Of a DNA stretch of 10,023 nt, positions 1-6,128 are shown in pieces. Under the pieces are notes generated by a model that was given only the letters and a program-made list of their open reading frames with translations, made no database searches and was not told where the DNA came from. The DNA lies in contig JAGVNS010000050.1 of assembly GCA_020053155.1 (NCBI GenBank), forward strand, positions 1 to 10,023. The letters run 5' to 3'. Source of the stretch: Nitrososphaerota archaeon (GTDB lineage Archaea > Iainarchaeota > Iainarchaeia > Iainarchaeales > VGJJ01). The position numbers and the translations under genes are program-made. Numbering within the stretch: position 1 is the stretch's first letter; each line of letters starts with the position of its first letter.

Positions 1-71
1 GGGAAAGACCCTCCGTTTTTCGCACAAACAAAAAACGGGGCTTTCCCACTAAAATTTTACCTAAAAAGTGG
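1..71. repeat. Hairpin cluster downstream of the 86-400 gene
   Basis: Two adjacent inverted repeats. The first (1-47) pairs GGGAAAG (1-7) with CTTTCCC (41-47) and CCGTTTTT (13-20) with AAAAACGG (31-38), around a 10-nt loop, with a small asymmetric internal loop between the two helices. The second pairs CCACT (46-50) with AGTGG (67-71) around an AT-rich loop. They lie just 3' of the minus-strand gene ending at 86, so a role in 3'-end formation or stability is plausible. They could equally belong to a gene left of the window. The pairing is seen directly; the role is inferred. Confidence 0.45.
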
Positions 72-85
72 AGTCATAAGGCCTG

Positions 86-400
86 TCACACAACATCTAT
101 CCTCTGCAACCATTCGCGATGAATGGGTTCGCTCTCTCCTAACACAATAAACACATCGGGAAAAGAAGTTTTACTTGCGGTGTGCCGAAGCATGGGGCGC
201 ATCGGTGCGGCCGTCAACGCCAATCGTTGAAACGGGTGTATCGCGCTTCGCAAGCGGGGGTGGTGCCCGGCCTGGTGCGCCAGCCAGTCAGCCACTGGGA
301 GCCGTTCTTTTTCCATTACCGAGAAAGAGGCCCTTCTCTCCGAAGAGAGGGAAGTTGAAACTCTCGTCAGGGTGACTCGTGTCCTGTTTTTTTGAAGCAT
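86..400 (-). CDS. Small uncharacterised protein, 104 aa
   Basis: I do not recognise this protein. It starts at ATG (400) and ends at TGA (86-88). The N-terminal half is Arg/Ser/Thr-rich. The C-terminal part, from about residue 76, looks like an ordinary folded segment, with FPDVFIVLGE followed by an amphipathic stretch containing HREWL. No membrane segment or metal motif is seen. The main support for it being real is positional: its start is 52 bp from the divergent start at 452, with a TTTAA element exactly midway, the same geometry as three other divergent pairs here. The region is richer in GC than its neighbours and has several 5-bp hairpins, including a cUUCGg tetraloop on this strand near 330-350, so a structured non-coding RNA from the same promoter is the main alternative. 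Confidence 0.42.
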   Translation of the reverse strand: MLQKNRTRVTLTRVSTSLSSERRASFSVMEKERLPVADWLAHQAGHHPRLRSAIHPFQRLALTAAPMRPMLRHTASKTSFPDVFIVLGESEPIHREWLQRIDVV

Positions 401-422
401 ATATATGTGTTGAGGGGTTTCG

Positions 423-429
423 CTTTAAG
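423..429. promoter_or_regulatory. Shared TATA-like element for the 400(-)/452(+) pair
   Basis: CTTTAAG, with the TTAA core centred at 426.5, lies 26.5 nt from the A of the minus-strand ATG (400) and 25.5 nt from the A of the plus-strand ATG (452). Archaeal TATA boxes sit about 26 nt upstream of the transcription start, so both transcripts would begin at or next to their start codons. A separate run of alternating AT (399-406) could also act as a TATA box for the plus gene, giving a leader of about 20 nt. Confidence 0.45.
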
Positions 430-451
430 GGTTTGCGCCGGGCTGATAGAT

Positions 452-1522
452 ATGAACCCGCGTGACAAGGCTTGGTTGGCTGAAATGGCTATTTCCCATC
501 CCACTCCCTTTGGGGTATTGTTTCCACGCGTCGCGCAAGCCCGTTATTTTGAGCTCGTGGATTCATTTCGTGGGGTTGCCAAAACCCTTCACGTGTGTTA
601 TTCGGTCAAAACCAATCCCAATACTGCCATTTTGAATGTATTGAACAAGATGGAATCTGGATTCGAATGCGTCTCCCTCCGTGAATTGCACGCCGTTTCC
701 TCTTTCTCCACCCCAAAAATTTTCAATAGTTGCGCGTCATCCGATAAGGAAATTCAAGAGGCGCTTTCCCAAAACGCTTTCATTATTCTCGATTCCCTTT
801 CGCATGCCGAACAAGTTTCCCGGCTTTCGGAAAAAAAACCTTTGAATGTAGGAGTGCGCATTCGCTTTGATTCCCACCGCTTTGGTTTTTCTCCCAGTGA
901 AATAAAATCGCTCCTTCCTCGTTTCATTGAATTAGGACTTAACGTCACATTGGTTCACGCGCACCCTGGAACAAATTGTTCGGTTTCGCAATACTGTACG
1001 TTCGTTTCGCACGTGGCGGTCTTTTTGGAGGATTTTCCGAATGTGCACGCAGTTGATTTGGGTGGGGGTTTCCCGGGAAAAACAACCTTGGTTGAGCGAA
1101 AAGAAGGATTAGATTCGTATGTAAAAATCATTCGAGAACAATTAGGAAGCTATCTAAAAACCTGTGCGCTGTATTTGGAATCGGGCCGTTTTTTGGTAGA
1201 GGACAGTCTTATTTTTGTTTCAAAAATAATGCACGTAAAAAAAGGGGAGGAACAATCCTTTGCACTCTTGGATGCGGGCATCAACGTTCTCCCCCGCATC
1301 TCCATGAGTCCGTTTCGCTTTTTTGCATTGAGTGAAACCGGTGAAAAGAAGGAACATTTTAGGTTAGGGGGCCCCTTAATGTTTGGCTCGGATGAGTTTG
1401 GACAAATTCACGCCAAATTAGGAAAAGGGGATTTGATTGCCGTTGAAAACGTGGGGGCATATTGTATGGAAATGGCCTGGACTCTCAGCCGAGAGCTTCC
1501 TAAAATTGTGGTGGTGGAGTAA
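452..1522 (+). CDS. Fold-III PLP-dependent decarboxylase-like protein (ornithine/diaminopimelate decarboxylase family)
   Basis: Alanine-racemase-fold enzyme of the ornithine/diaminopimelate decarboxylase superfamily, 356 aa, expected to be a cytosolic dimer acting on an amino acid through pyridoxal phosphate. Visible motifs, numbered from ATG 452: YSVKTNP with the PLP lysine K53; HAHPGTNC (169-176) at the usual HVGSG position; GGGFPG (204-209), which binds the PLP phosphate; ESGR (243-246) in place of EPGR; and a C-terminal GAY segment. The usual GPxC(D/E)xxD motif reads GPLMFGSD, so the catalytic Cys is Met310 and the next residue, normally an acidic substrate-binding residue, is Phe311. Substrate is therefore unclear, and typical ornithine or diaminopimelate specificity is unlikely. 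An in-frame TTG (392) would add 20 residues; I prefer ATG 452 because of promoter spacing and homology. It ends 12 bp from the convergent taw3. Confidence 0.85.
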   Translation: MNPRDKAWLAEMAISHPTPFGVLFPRVAQARYFELVDSFRGVAKTLHVCYSVKTNPNTAILNVLNKMESGFECVSLRELHAVSSFSTPKIFNSCASSDKEIQEALSQNAFIILDSLSHAEQVSRLSEKKPLNVGVRIRFDSHRFGFSPSEIKSLLPRFIELGLNVTLVHAHPGTNCSVSQYCTFVSHVAVFLEDFPNVHAVDLGGGFPGKTTLVERKEGLDSYVKIIREQLGSYLKTCALYLESGRFLVEDSLIFVSKIMHVKKGEEQSFALLDAGINVLPRISMSPFRFFALSETGEKKEHFRLGGPLMFGSDEFGQIHAKLGKGDLIAVENVGAYCMEMAWTLSRELPKIVVVE

Positions 1523-1534
1523 TAGGTGTAACGC

Positions 1535-2134
1535 TCACGTTACCATTGCGCGCAAGTTCTTTTCAAACTCTTTTCGTTTCTTTTCATTCTCTTTCCATTT
1601 GCGATTGGCAATTATAACGAGTTCTTTCACATACTTTTTGTCCACCAATATTTTTGCCCTCGTTTTTACGGGCACGCTCATGGATTGCGTGCCAAACACT
1701 TCAAGGATTATTTTTCCTTCCCCAAAATGATGCACCCCAAATCGTTTGATTCCCGTCTTTTGGCATGCATCAAACACTTTCTGGGCGTTTTCTCGTGAAT
1801 CCGTTCCAATGACATACACAAACGCATCCTGCTTAAACCACACGTTTCCCGTGTTTGAATTGTCCATCATTCCTTTCCACACTTCTTCCAATTTCACCAT
1901 GCGATGCCACTTTCGAAAGAACGCCCCTTTGCGCTTGTGTTCGTTTGCTTCCAAATCCATGAGGGTAATTCTCCCCGAGCAGGTAGAAGTGGTAAAGTAT
2001 TTGGGGAGTTTGTTTAGAAAAGTAGAAATGGGAATCATGAGCGGGTCTATTTTTTTCTCCGTAATGGCCCCTTGTAGAATTTTCGCGTGGTGTTTTTTGG
2101 TCATTTCAAACCTCGCTGATGCTTTTTGACTCAT
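1535..2134 (-). CDS. taw3: tRNA wybutosine-synthesising protein 3 (TYW3/Taw3)
   Basis: Member of the TYW3 family, 199 aa, normal full length for archaea. Taw3 is the N4-methyltransferase of the wybutosine pathway; it acts after the Taw2 step on the tricyclic base at position 37 of tRNA-Phe, using S-adenosylmethionine. Recognisable family features are DPLMIP (30-35), the YFTTSTCSGRI segment with the Ser-Cys-Ser-Gly-Arg core at 50-55, KWH (75-77), VWFK (98-101), the GIKRFGV stretch (128-134) and LVD..Y near 163-168 before a charged C-terminal helix. ATG 2134 is preferred over the internal ATG at 2104 because an AATTAAAA element lies 26.5 nt upstream. Its pathway partner taw2 is about 0.8 kb away with one methyltransferase gene between them. 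Confidence 0.9.
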   Translation of the reverse strand: MSQKASARFEMTKKHHAKILQGAITEKKIDPLMIPISTFLNKLPKYFTTSTCSGRITLMDLEANEHKRKGAFFRKWHRMVKLEEVWKGMMDNSNTGNVWFKQDAFVYVIGTDSRENAQKVFDACQKTGIKRFGVHHFGEGKIILEVFGTQSMSVPVKTRAKILVDKKYVKELVIIANRKWKENEKKRKEFEKNLRAMVT

Positions 2135-2156
2135 ACTTTATTCCCCTGCCCATCGG

Positions 2157-2164
2157 TTTTAATT
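2157..2164. promoter_or_regulatory. Shared TATA-like element for the 2134(-)/2187(+) pair
   Basis: TTTTAATT, centred at 2160.5, is 26.5 nt from the A of the taw3 ATG (2134) and 26.5 nt from the G of the GTG at 2187. Its TTAA core is a perfect palindrome, so TBP could bind in either orientation. No Shine-Dalgarno motif precedes either start, which fits leaderless transcripts. Confidence 0.5.
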
Positions 2165-2186
2165 CTCATGGTTGCAAAATAGGTAC

Positions 2187-2942
2187 GTGCTTCCTTCCCC
2201 TGTCAAAAAAGACTCCGTCTATTGGGATTATTGGGTCGAAATGGTCAAAGCCTCGGTGTATCGCGACTTACGGGAGCTTCCAGCGATTGCGGAAACGGCT
2301 CAAATCAAGGGAAAGCATGTCATGGAGGTAGGGTGCGGCCCGGGTCGGCTCATTTTGCCCTTTTCCAAGATTGCCGAAACCATTACAGCAGTGGATGAGA
2401 GTGATTGGACCATTAAAGTGGTTGAAAATATGGTCTTTGAAAACCGGTTGAAGGAGAAAGTTCAGATTGTTCAATCTCCCTTAGTCTCCCTGCCCTTTGA
2501 TGATGGGGCTTCGGAGGGCACGTATTGCATATGGGTTATTCATCACGCCAAATCGCGCTGGGAGAAAATAATAAAGGAGTGCGTGCGCGTGACGCAAGCC
2601 AACGCCCCCATTGTGATTGGTTTTGGTTCAGGAGAAGGAGACTTGCCTGAATTTGAGGAAATAGTGAAGCCCGACCACGTGCGTTTATCGAAGGAGTTTG
2701 CCAAAGCCTTTCCAAAATGGTGCGCGGAGCAGGGGTGGAAAGTGGATGTTCGAAGCGTTCCCTTAGCGTTTGAATTCAAATCCCCTGAATGGGCGTTTGA
2801 GGTGTTTTCAAACACCTTCCTGCGTGGAAAATCATCCGCCGCTCAACAAGAAAAGATGCAGACATTTCTTCGGGGTCACGTTAAAAATGGTAAATGTGTC
2901 ATTGCGCAGGAACTGCGCTTGTATGTGATTCGCGCGCCCTAA
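2187..2942 (+). CDS. Class I SAM-dependent methyltransferase
   Basis: Rossmann-fold methyltransferase of 251 aa, target unknown. Numbered from GTG 2187, motif I is EVGCGPGR (47-54), the acidic residue closing strand 2 is D70 (AVDES), and the later segment IWVIHH (115-120) sits at the usual motif IV region. An N-terminal helix with W-D-Y-W and YRDLRELP (25-32) precedes the core, as in ubiquinone/arsenite-type class I enzymes that cap the active site. GTG 2187 is chosen because it lies 26.5 nt from the shared TATA element; a TTG at 2172 would add five residues. It is divergent from taw3 and overlaps the 3' end of taw2 by 44 bp in antisense. Lying between two wybutosine genes, it is a candidate tRNA-modifying enzyme, but nothing in the protein itself proves an RNA substrate. 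Confidence 0.82.
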   Translation: MLPSPVKKDSVYWDYWVEMVKASVYRDLRELPAIAETAQIKGKHVMEVGCGPGRLILPFSKIAETITAVDESDWTIKVVENMVFENRLKEKVQIVQSPLVSLPFDDGASEGTYCIWVIHHAKSRWEKIIKECVRVTQANAPIVIGFGSGEGDLPEFEEIVKPDHVRLSKEFAKAFPKWCAEQGWKVDVRSVPLAFEFKSPEWAFEVFSNTFLRGKSSAAQQEKMQTFLRGHVKNGKCVIAQELRLYVIRAP

Positions 2943-3849
2943 TTTTTTGTTTCGATTCTTTTTCTTTTCTTATTTTTCCCATACTTCCCTCATCCCAATC
3001 AAGGGGGGTCACTTTGATATCAAGAACATAGTGCCACTTTCGCGGCGCCATGCTCTTAACCGGTTGCGCGTGCAGGAGTTCAGCGTTCCAACCCAAACTC
3101 GTTCCCTGGTCTCGCACGTCTTGTAACAATTCATCGTATTTTCCCTCCTCACATACGCCTTCATAATGGAGGGTTCCCCCTCGTGGCTTGAAGGTGTGGA
3201 AGGCTGCCGTCAGCGCAAACGTAGGGGCGGGCAAATATCCCATGATGATGCGGTCCGCAATGTGCCCAAGAGTAGGAGCCACCTCCTCACACTTCCCTTG
3301 GATAACCGTCATCTTTTCCTTTGGTATTTTGTTCAATTTTTGATTTTCTCGCAGGGCGTCAATCGCATCCGGGTTGGCGTCAATCGCATACACGTGTCCT
3401 GGTTGTGCGTGCTTGGCAATGGGGATGCTCCAATACCCCATTCCCGCAAAAAAGTCCACCGCCACTTCGCCGGGCTTCACCATCTCATACATTCGTTTGC
3501 GCTCGTTCATGTTTCCCATGGACCACATCAATTTAGTGACATCGAAACGGAAAATACACTCATGCTCGCGGTGAACCACCACCAAATTATTTTCTCCAAC
3601 CAAAAATTCAATGTTGGGCTGCCTGAATTCAGTCTCTATTTTTTTGGTATTCAGGCACACGGTTTTGACTCCAGGGACAATGGCCAACACTGCTTCCCCC
3701 ACGTACTCTTTTTTCGGGACCAATTCCTGTTTCAACCGAACAATGGCAATGTGTCCCAACCGTTGAAAACTGCTCGGCACTAATTCCAACTCGCTTGCGG
3801 ACAACGCGTGCTTCAGCTTTTCCTGTAATTGTCGCTTGAATGGGGGCAT
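2899..3849 (-). CDS. taw2: tRNA wybutosine-synthesising protein 2 (TYW2/Taw2)
   Basis: 316-aa protein of the Trm5/TYW2 family. Taw2 transfers the 3-amino-3-carboxypropyl group of S-adenosylmethionine onto the tricyclic intermediate at G37 of tRNA-Phe. Seen in order: an N-terminal recognition domain; the RFDVTKLMWSMGN segment (101-113) with NERKRM; SAM motif I VDFFAGMGYWSIP (131-143); AIDANP (155-160); and IMGYLPAP (202-209), which marks TYW2, where Trm5 has a different N-x-P motif. Near the C terminus, VKSMAP and WHYVLDIKV (264-280) also match TYW2. A Lys/Arg/Glu-rich tail (291-316) lies in the antisense overlap with the neighbouring methyltransferase gene. Trm5 is the main alternative, but the MGYLP motif argues for Taw2. 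Confidence 0.88.
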   Translation of the reverse strand: MPPFKRQLQEKLKHALSASELELVPSSFQRLGHIAIVRLKQELVPKKEYVGEAVLAIVPGVKTVCLNTKKIETEFRQPNIEFLVGENNLVVVHREHECIFRFDVTKLMWSMGNMNERKRMYEMVKPGEVAVDFFAGMGYWSIPIAKHAQPGHVYAIDANPDAIDALRENQKLNKIPKEKMTVIQGKCEEVAPTLGHIADRIIMGYLPAPTFALTAAFHTFKPRGGTLHYEGVCEEGKYDELLQDVRDQGTSLGWNAELLHAQPVKSMAPRKWHYVLDIKVTPLDWDEGSMGKIRKEKESKQKIRARESHTSAVPAQ

Positions 3850-3872
3850 ACTACGTATGTTTCCCTATTTCC

Positions 3873-3880
3873 TTTTTGAA
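3873..3880. promoter_or_regulatory. Possible shared promoter element for the 3849(-)/3904(+) pair
   Basis: TTTTTGAA, centred at 3876.5, is exactly midway between the divergent start codons, 27.5 nt from each. It is AT-rich but a weaker match to a TATA box and less palindromic than the equivalent elements at 426, 2160 and 7825. It is called mainly because the geometry matches theirs. Confidence 0.33.
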
Positions 3881-3903
3881 CTCTCGCGTTTTGAGTAAGG
3901 GAT

Positions 3904-4317
3904 ATGAAGGTCATCCTGGACTCGGCCGTCTTCATTAACGCGGATTCGTTTCCCTTTTTGGAAAAGAACGAGTATGTCATGCCTTCCGCCTGCGAAGCCG
4001 AAGTAAGGGAAAAGGTGGCTAAAATGCGCTTGGAAACCGCCCTCGCCCAACACCCCCATTTTACGATTACCGATCCATGCATGGCCTCGTTACAATCCGC
4101 CCAACGCATCGCGCGTGAACATGGGGATGAGCGTCTTTCCTATGCGGATGAGCAAATTTTAGCCTTAGCATTGGAAAGCGTGGATAGGAAAGAGTCCGTG
4201 CGCGTGTATACGGACGATTATTCCCTCCAAAACCTACTCAAGTGGAAAAAGATTCCCTTTTCTGGAATACAACAAAAAGGCATCCGCAATGCCAAATCGT
4301 TCGGCACGAAGCGATGA
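3904..4317 (+). CDS. nob1: Nob1-like PIN-domain endoribonuclease lacking the zinc ribbon
   Basis: 137-aa PIN-domain protein resembling archaeal Nob1, the endonuclease that makes the 3' end of 16S rRNA during small-subunit maturation. Acidic residues expected in the metal site are visible: D6 (ILDSAVFI), E33 (CEAEV), D75 (HGDERLS), D82 (YADEQILALAL) and D104/D105 (TDDYSLQN). The LSYAD...ALAL and TDDYSxQN patterns are those of Nob1 rather than Fcf1 or a VapC toxin, and no antitoxin gene is adjacent. The protein ends just after the KGIR segment, where typical archaeal Nob1 continues into a four-Cys zinc ribbon; none follows in any frame before 4642. Either this lineage has a short form or the zinc ribbon is supplied separately. 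ATG 3904 is 55 bp from the taw2 start. Confidence 0.75.
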   Translation: MKVILDSAVFINADSFPFLEKNEYVMPSACEAEVREKVAKMRLETALAQHPHFTITDPCMASLQSAQRIAREHGDERLSYADEQILALALESVDRKESVRVYTDDYSLQNLLKWKKIPFSGIQQKGIRNAKSFGTKR

Positions 4318-4329
4318 GTTTCTTTTTTC

Positions 4330-4515
4330 ATGCGTGAAATTTATAGAGGTTTTGGATGGAATGTTGAGCGTATGCTTTCAGGCCTTTTTGGGTATTCACT
4401 CGTTTTTGAGTTCTTTGTTCTTTACTTTACGTGGCACTTTTGGTTGGGCAGACTCTCGCGTGAATGGGTGGTTCTTGTTCTAAGCGGGGTAGCGGCGATT
4501 TTCCTTTACTTCTAA
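4330..4515 (+). CDS. Small membrane protein, 61 aa
   Basis: Unrecognised short reading frame 12 bp after the Nob1-like gene, so it may be co-transcribed with it. It has a charged N terminus (residues 1-14), a first hydrophobic, aromatic-rich segment at about 17-37, a short basic linker (GRLSRE) and a second hydrophobic segment from about 44 to the C terminus. This is the pattern of a two-helix membrane protein. There is no clear Shine-Dalgarno sequence and no family match I can name, so it could be a chance frame in an otherwise non-coding 325-bp interval. Confidence 0.42.
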   Translation: MREIYRGFGWNVERMLSGLFGYSLVFEFFVLYFTWHFWLGRLSREWVVLVLSGVAAIFLYF

Positions 4516-4576
4516 TTCAGCTTTTTTGCTCATCATCTTCCCTTTGATACTATTGGGCCAGTATATGCGCAAAAAA

Positions 4577-4619
4577 CTTGGGAAAAACGCATTTTGCCCA
4601 TTAACGTTTTTTTCCCGAG
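4577..4619. terminator. Hairpin between convergent transcripts
   Basis: CTTGGGAAAAACG (4577-4589) pairs with CGTTTTTTTCCCGAG (4605-4619) apart from two extra T residues and one G-T pair, around a 15-nt loop. It lies between the plus-strand genes ending at 4515 and the minus-strand gene ending at 4643, with T-rich tracts following on the plus strand. The position fits a bidirectional 3'-end element. The remainder of 4516-4642 holds nothing else I can identify. Confidence 0.4.
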
Positions 4620-4642
4620 GCTTTTTTCCCAAAAAGGCTCAT

Positions 4643-5134
4643 TCACTCTTTCTTTTCTTTTGCCGGCCAAATGCTAAGCACGGCCCACGTGATTATGGCA
4701 TTTACCACCATCCGAATTCCTGACGCAGGGTTGCTTCCCAAAAAATTCTCCTCCCGAAACAAGAGACTTTGCCCCGCGTGCGTGTCGTTTAGCAGTTCGA
4801 AAAGGAGGGTCCCGAGGATAACAAACAGGGTGAGTTTGGCGATGGATTTGTTTTTTCCCGCTACCGAGTCAAACGCGAGTACGGCAACGGCCGCCGCTAA
4901 CGCATAAGTGAGAAGCGTCCATTCTTGGATGGTGAATAGGGCAATGCCCGCCAGCAACGCTCCACCCGCCGCCACGATGACCCCCTCATCCGCCTTGTAC
5001 CAATACGCCGCCACCAGGGCGAGGGGGATGATGAACACGATGATGGGCTCCCCGTTCACGGTGATGGGGGAAAGGAGTGCGGTCCCTATTCCAGCGATGA
5101 GGACCAAAAAAAGGGGGGTGGGTTTGTTCTCCAT
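4643..5134 (-). CDS. Multi-pass membrane protein, 163 aa, unknown function
   Basis: Strongly hydrophobic protein with about six predicted membrane segments (roughly residues 6-23, 29-46, 50-69, 71-89, 97-112 and 139-157). A more polar loop (about 113-138, with NDTHAG and a GSNPASG segment) precedes the last helix, and the C terminus ends in a short Lys/Glu tail. The compact bundle is reminiscent of small transporter subunits or MreD-like proteins, but I see no diagnostic motif and do not assign a function. Its ATG lies 2 bp after the stop codon of the upstream secreted-protein gene, so the two are almost certainly translated from one mRNA and may form an envelope complex. Confidence 0.75.
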   Translation of the reverse strand: MENKPTPLFLVLIAGIGTALLSPITVNGEPIIVFIIPLALVAAYWYKADEGVIVAAGGALLAGIALFTIQEWTLLTYALAAAVAVLAFDSVAGKNKSIAKLTLFVILGTLLFELLNDTHAGQSLLFREENFLGSNPASGIRMVVNAIITWAVLSIWPAKEKKE

Positions 5135-5136
5135 TT

Positions 5137-6003
5137 CTATGGTCCCTCTTCCCCTTCGAGGTCGGCATCGATGTCCTGTTTGGGTTGGGGGCGGAATTCA
5201 GAGTGTTCAATCACGTAATCCTCTATTTTTCCGGCCAATCTTTCCCGGTTCAGGGCGGCATATACCCCTACAATGGACAGGAGTACAATCACTAATGCGA
5301 ACCATGGGCTTTGGAGGGCGTTTTCCAGTATTTTTCCCGCATCGATGGGGTCGGCGATGGGCGTCAAGAGCGTGTATTCAATGGGAAGGGAATTGCTCTG
5401 GAAATTGGTGATGGTGATGGTGTTCCCGGAAACCGAAATTCCCTGGGGAAGGAGACGCGTGTCGATGATGGCATTGTTGGGGAAGTGTATCTTGATTTGC
5501 GTGTTGGATGGAATATTGATGTTTCCCCCCGCGATGAATTGAACCAATGCAATCTCGGATAGTTTCCATCGCGTGCTTCTCCCTTCCGTCCCAACCTTTA
5601 TTTGCTGGATCAATCCCTCGGGGTAATCATAGGATAATCTGAGCGTGGGTTCCAGGTTCGCCGACCGATTGAGCAAAAACTCTATGTTTTCCACCCGGGC
5701 CTCGGTCCCGAGGTAGGGATGGATGAATGGGTAATCCTTTTTCCATTCGAACAGGCTGGGAGTGTTTTCCTCAAAATCGGTTTCAAACTGTTCGGCCTCG
5801 TCCGCCAAAAAAGAGAAGAAGAACTGTTCTTCGGCGGTCGCGCTCCCATCATCCTTGAGGAACGCTTCTATTTCATGGAATGCGATTTGTTTCCTGTCCG
5901 CGCGCGGTATTTGAGCCGAGACCAGGGCAGGGGCAAGTGCCAGAGCCAGCGCCATGCCCACTACCATCAGGCAGAACACCCCGTTTTGTTTGGAAAACCG
6001 CAT
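5137..6003 (-). CDS. Secreted, membrane-anchored protein with C-terminal helix, 288 aa
   Basis: Type I membrane topology. There is an N-terminal signal peptide (basic MRFSKQ, hydrophobic core about 9-28, likely cleavage near ALVSA-Q at 30/31). An outside domain of about 200 residues is rich in beta-strand-like alternation and Asn/Thr/Ile, including SVSGNTITITN (190-200). One membrane helix (about 233-251) follows, then a short acidic cytoplasmic tail (252-288). This resembles the general plan of archaeal cell-surface proteins; I do not recognise the family. It is the first gene of a two-gene operon with the multi-pass protein downstream. ATG 6003 is supported by the signal peptide beginning there and by a TTTTAATTT element about 29 nt upstream. 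Confidence 0.78.
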   Translation of the reverse strand: MRFSKQNGVFCLMVVGMALALALAPALVSAQIPRADRKQIAFHEIEAFLKDDGSATAEEQFFFSFLADEAEQFETDFEENTPSLFEWKKDYPFIHPYLGTEARVENIEFLLNRSANLEPTLRLSYDYPEGLIQQIKVGTEGRSTRWKLSEIALVQFIAGGNINIPSNTQIKIHFPNNAIIDTRLLPQGISVSGNTITITNFQSNSLPIEYTLLTPIADPIDAGKILENALQSPWFALVIVLLSIVGVYAALNRERLAGKIEDYVIEHSEFRPQPKQDIDADLEGEEGP

Positions 6004-6028
6004 CGTGATGTATGAGGGTGTGCTCCGC

Positions 6029-6037
6029 TTTTAATTT
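6029..6037 (-). promoter_or_regulatory. Probable TATA box for the 6003(-) envelope operon
   Basis: TTTTAATTT on the plus strand (AAATTAAAA on the minus strand) lies about 26-34 nt upstream of the minus-strand ATG at 6003, the right distance for a leaderless or near-leaderless transcript. Unlike the shared elements elsewhere, it is not midway to the next plus-strand gene. Confidence 0.4.
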
Positions 6038-6095
6038 CGATTGCCTTTTGTTTGGGTCGGCAAAATCACTCCCGCGCCCCATTTGCCTCGTGATT

Positions 6096-6101
6096 TTTAT
6101 A
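6096..6101 (+). promoter_or_regulatory. TATA box of the metallo-hydrolase gene
   Basis: TTTATA, preceded by more T residues, is centred at 6098.5, predicting transcription from about 6125. That supports ATG 6129 as the real start, since the ATG at 6114 would be upstream of the transcript. Confidence 0.5.
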
Positions 6102-6128
6102 CTCGGAGGCCGTATGTACCTTTTATCT

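Noticed and set aside
340..372. GTTGAAACTCTC resembling an archaeal CRISPR repeat end
   Set aside because: It occurs once; no regularly spaced copies or cas genes are present in the window.
175..375. Plus-strand 66-codon frame opposite the 86-400 gene
   Set aside because: TTG start, low-complexity Pro/Arg/Gly/Ser composition, no promoter at the right distance; more likely a shadow of the minus-strand gene or RNA.
1..400. RNase P RNA or SRP RNA
   Set aside because: By eye I could not find their universally conserved core motifs on either strand; only generic hairpins are visible. A covariance search would be decisive.
392..451. TTG 392 as the start of the decarboxylase-like gene
   Set aside because: It would lie upstream of the TATA element at 426 and overlap the minus-strand start at 400; the extra 20 residues do not resemble the family N terminus.
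3166..3783. 205-codon plus-strand frame inside taw2
   Set aside because: Entirely antisense to a well-supported gene; composition (His/Ser/Arg-rich) is that of a mirror frame.
3904..4317. VapC toxin of a toxin-antitoxin pair
   Set aside because: No small antitoxin gene lies upstream in the same direction (the upstream gene is divergent taw2), and the LSYAD and TDDYSLQN motifs fit Nob1.
4526..4723. 65-codon frame across the 4577-4619 hairpin
   Set aside because: It spans the hairpin and the end of the convergent membrane-protein gene and has no conserved-looking segment.
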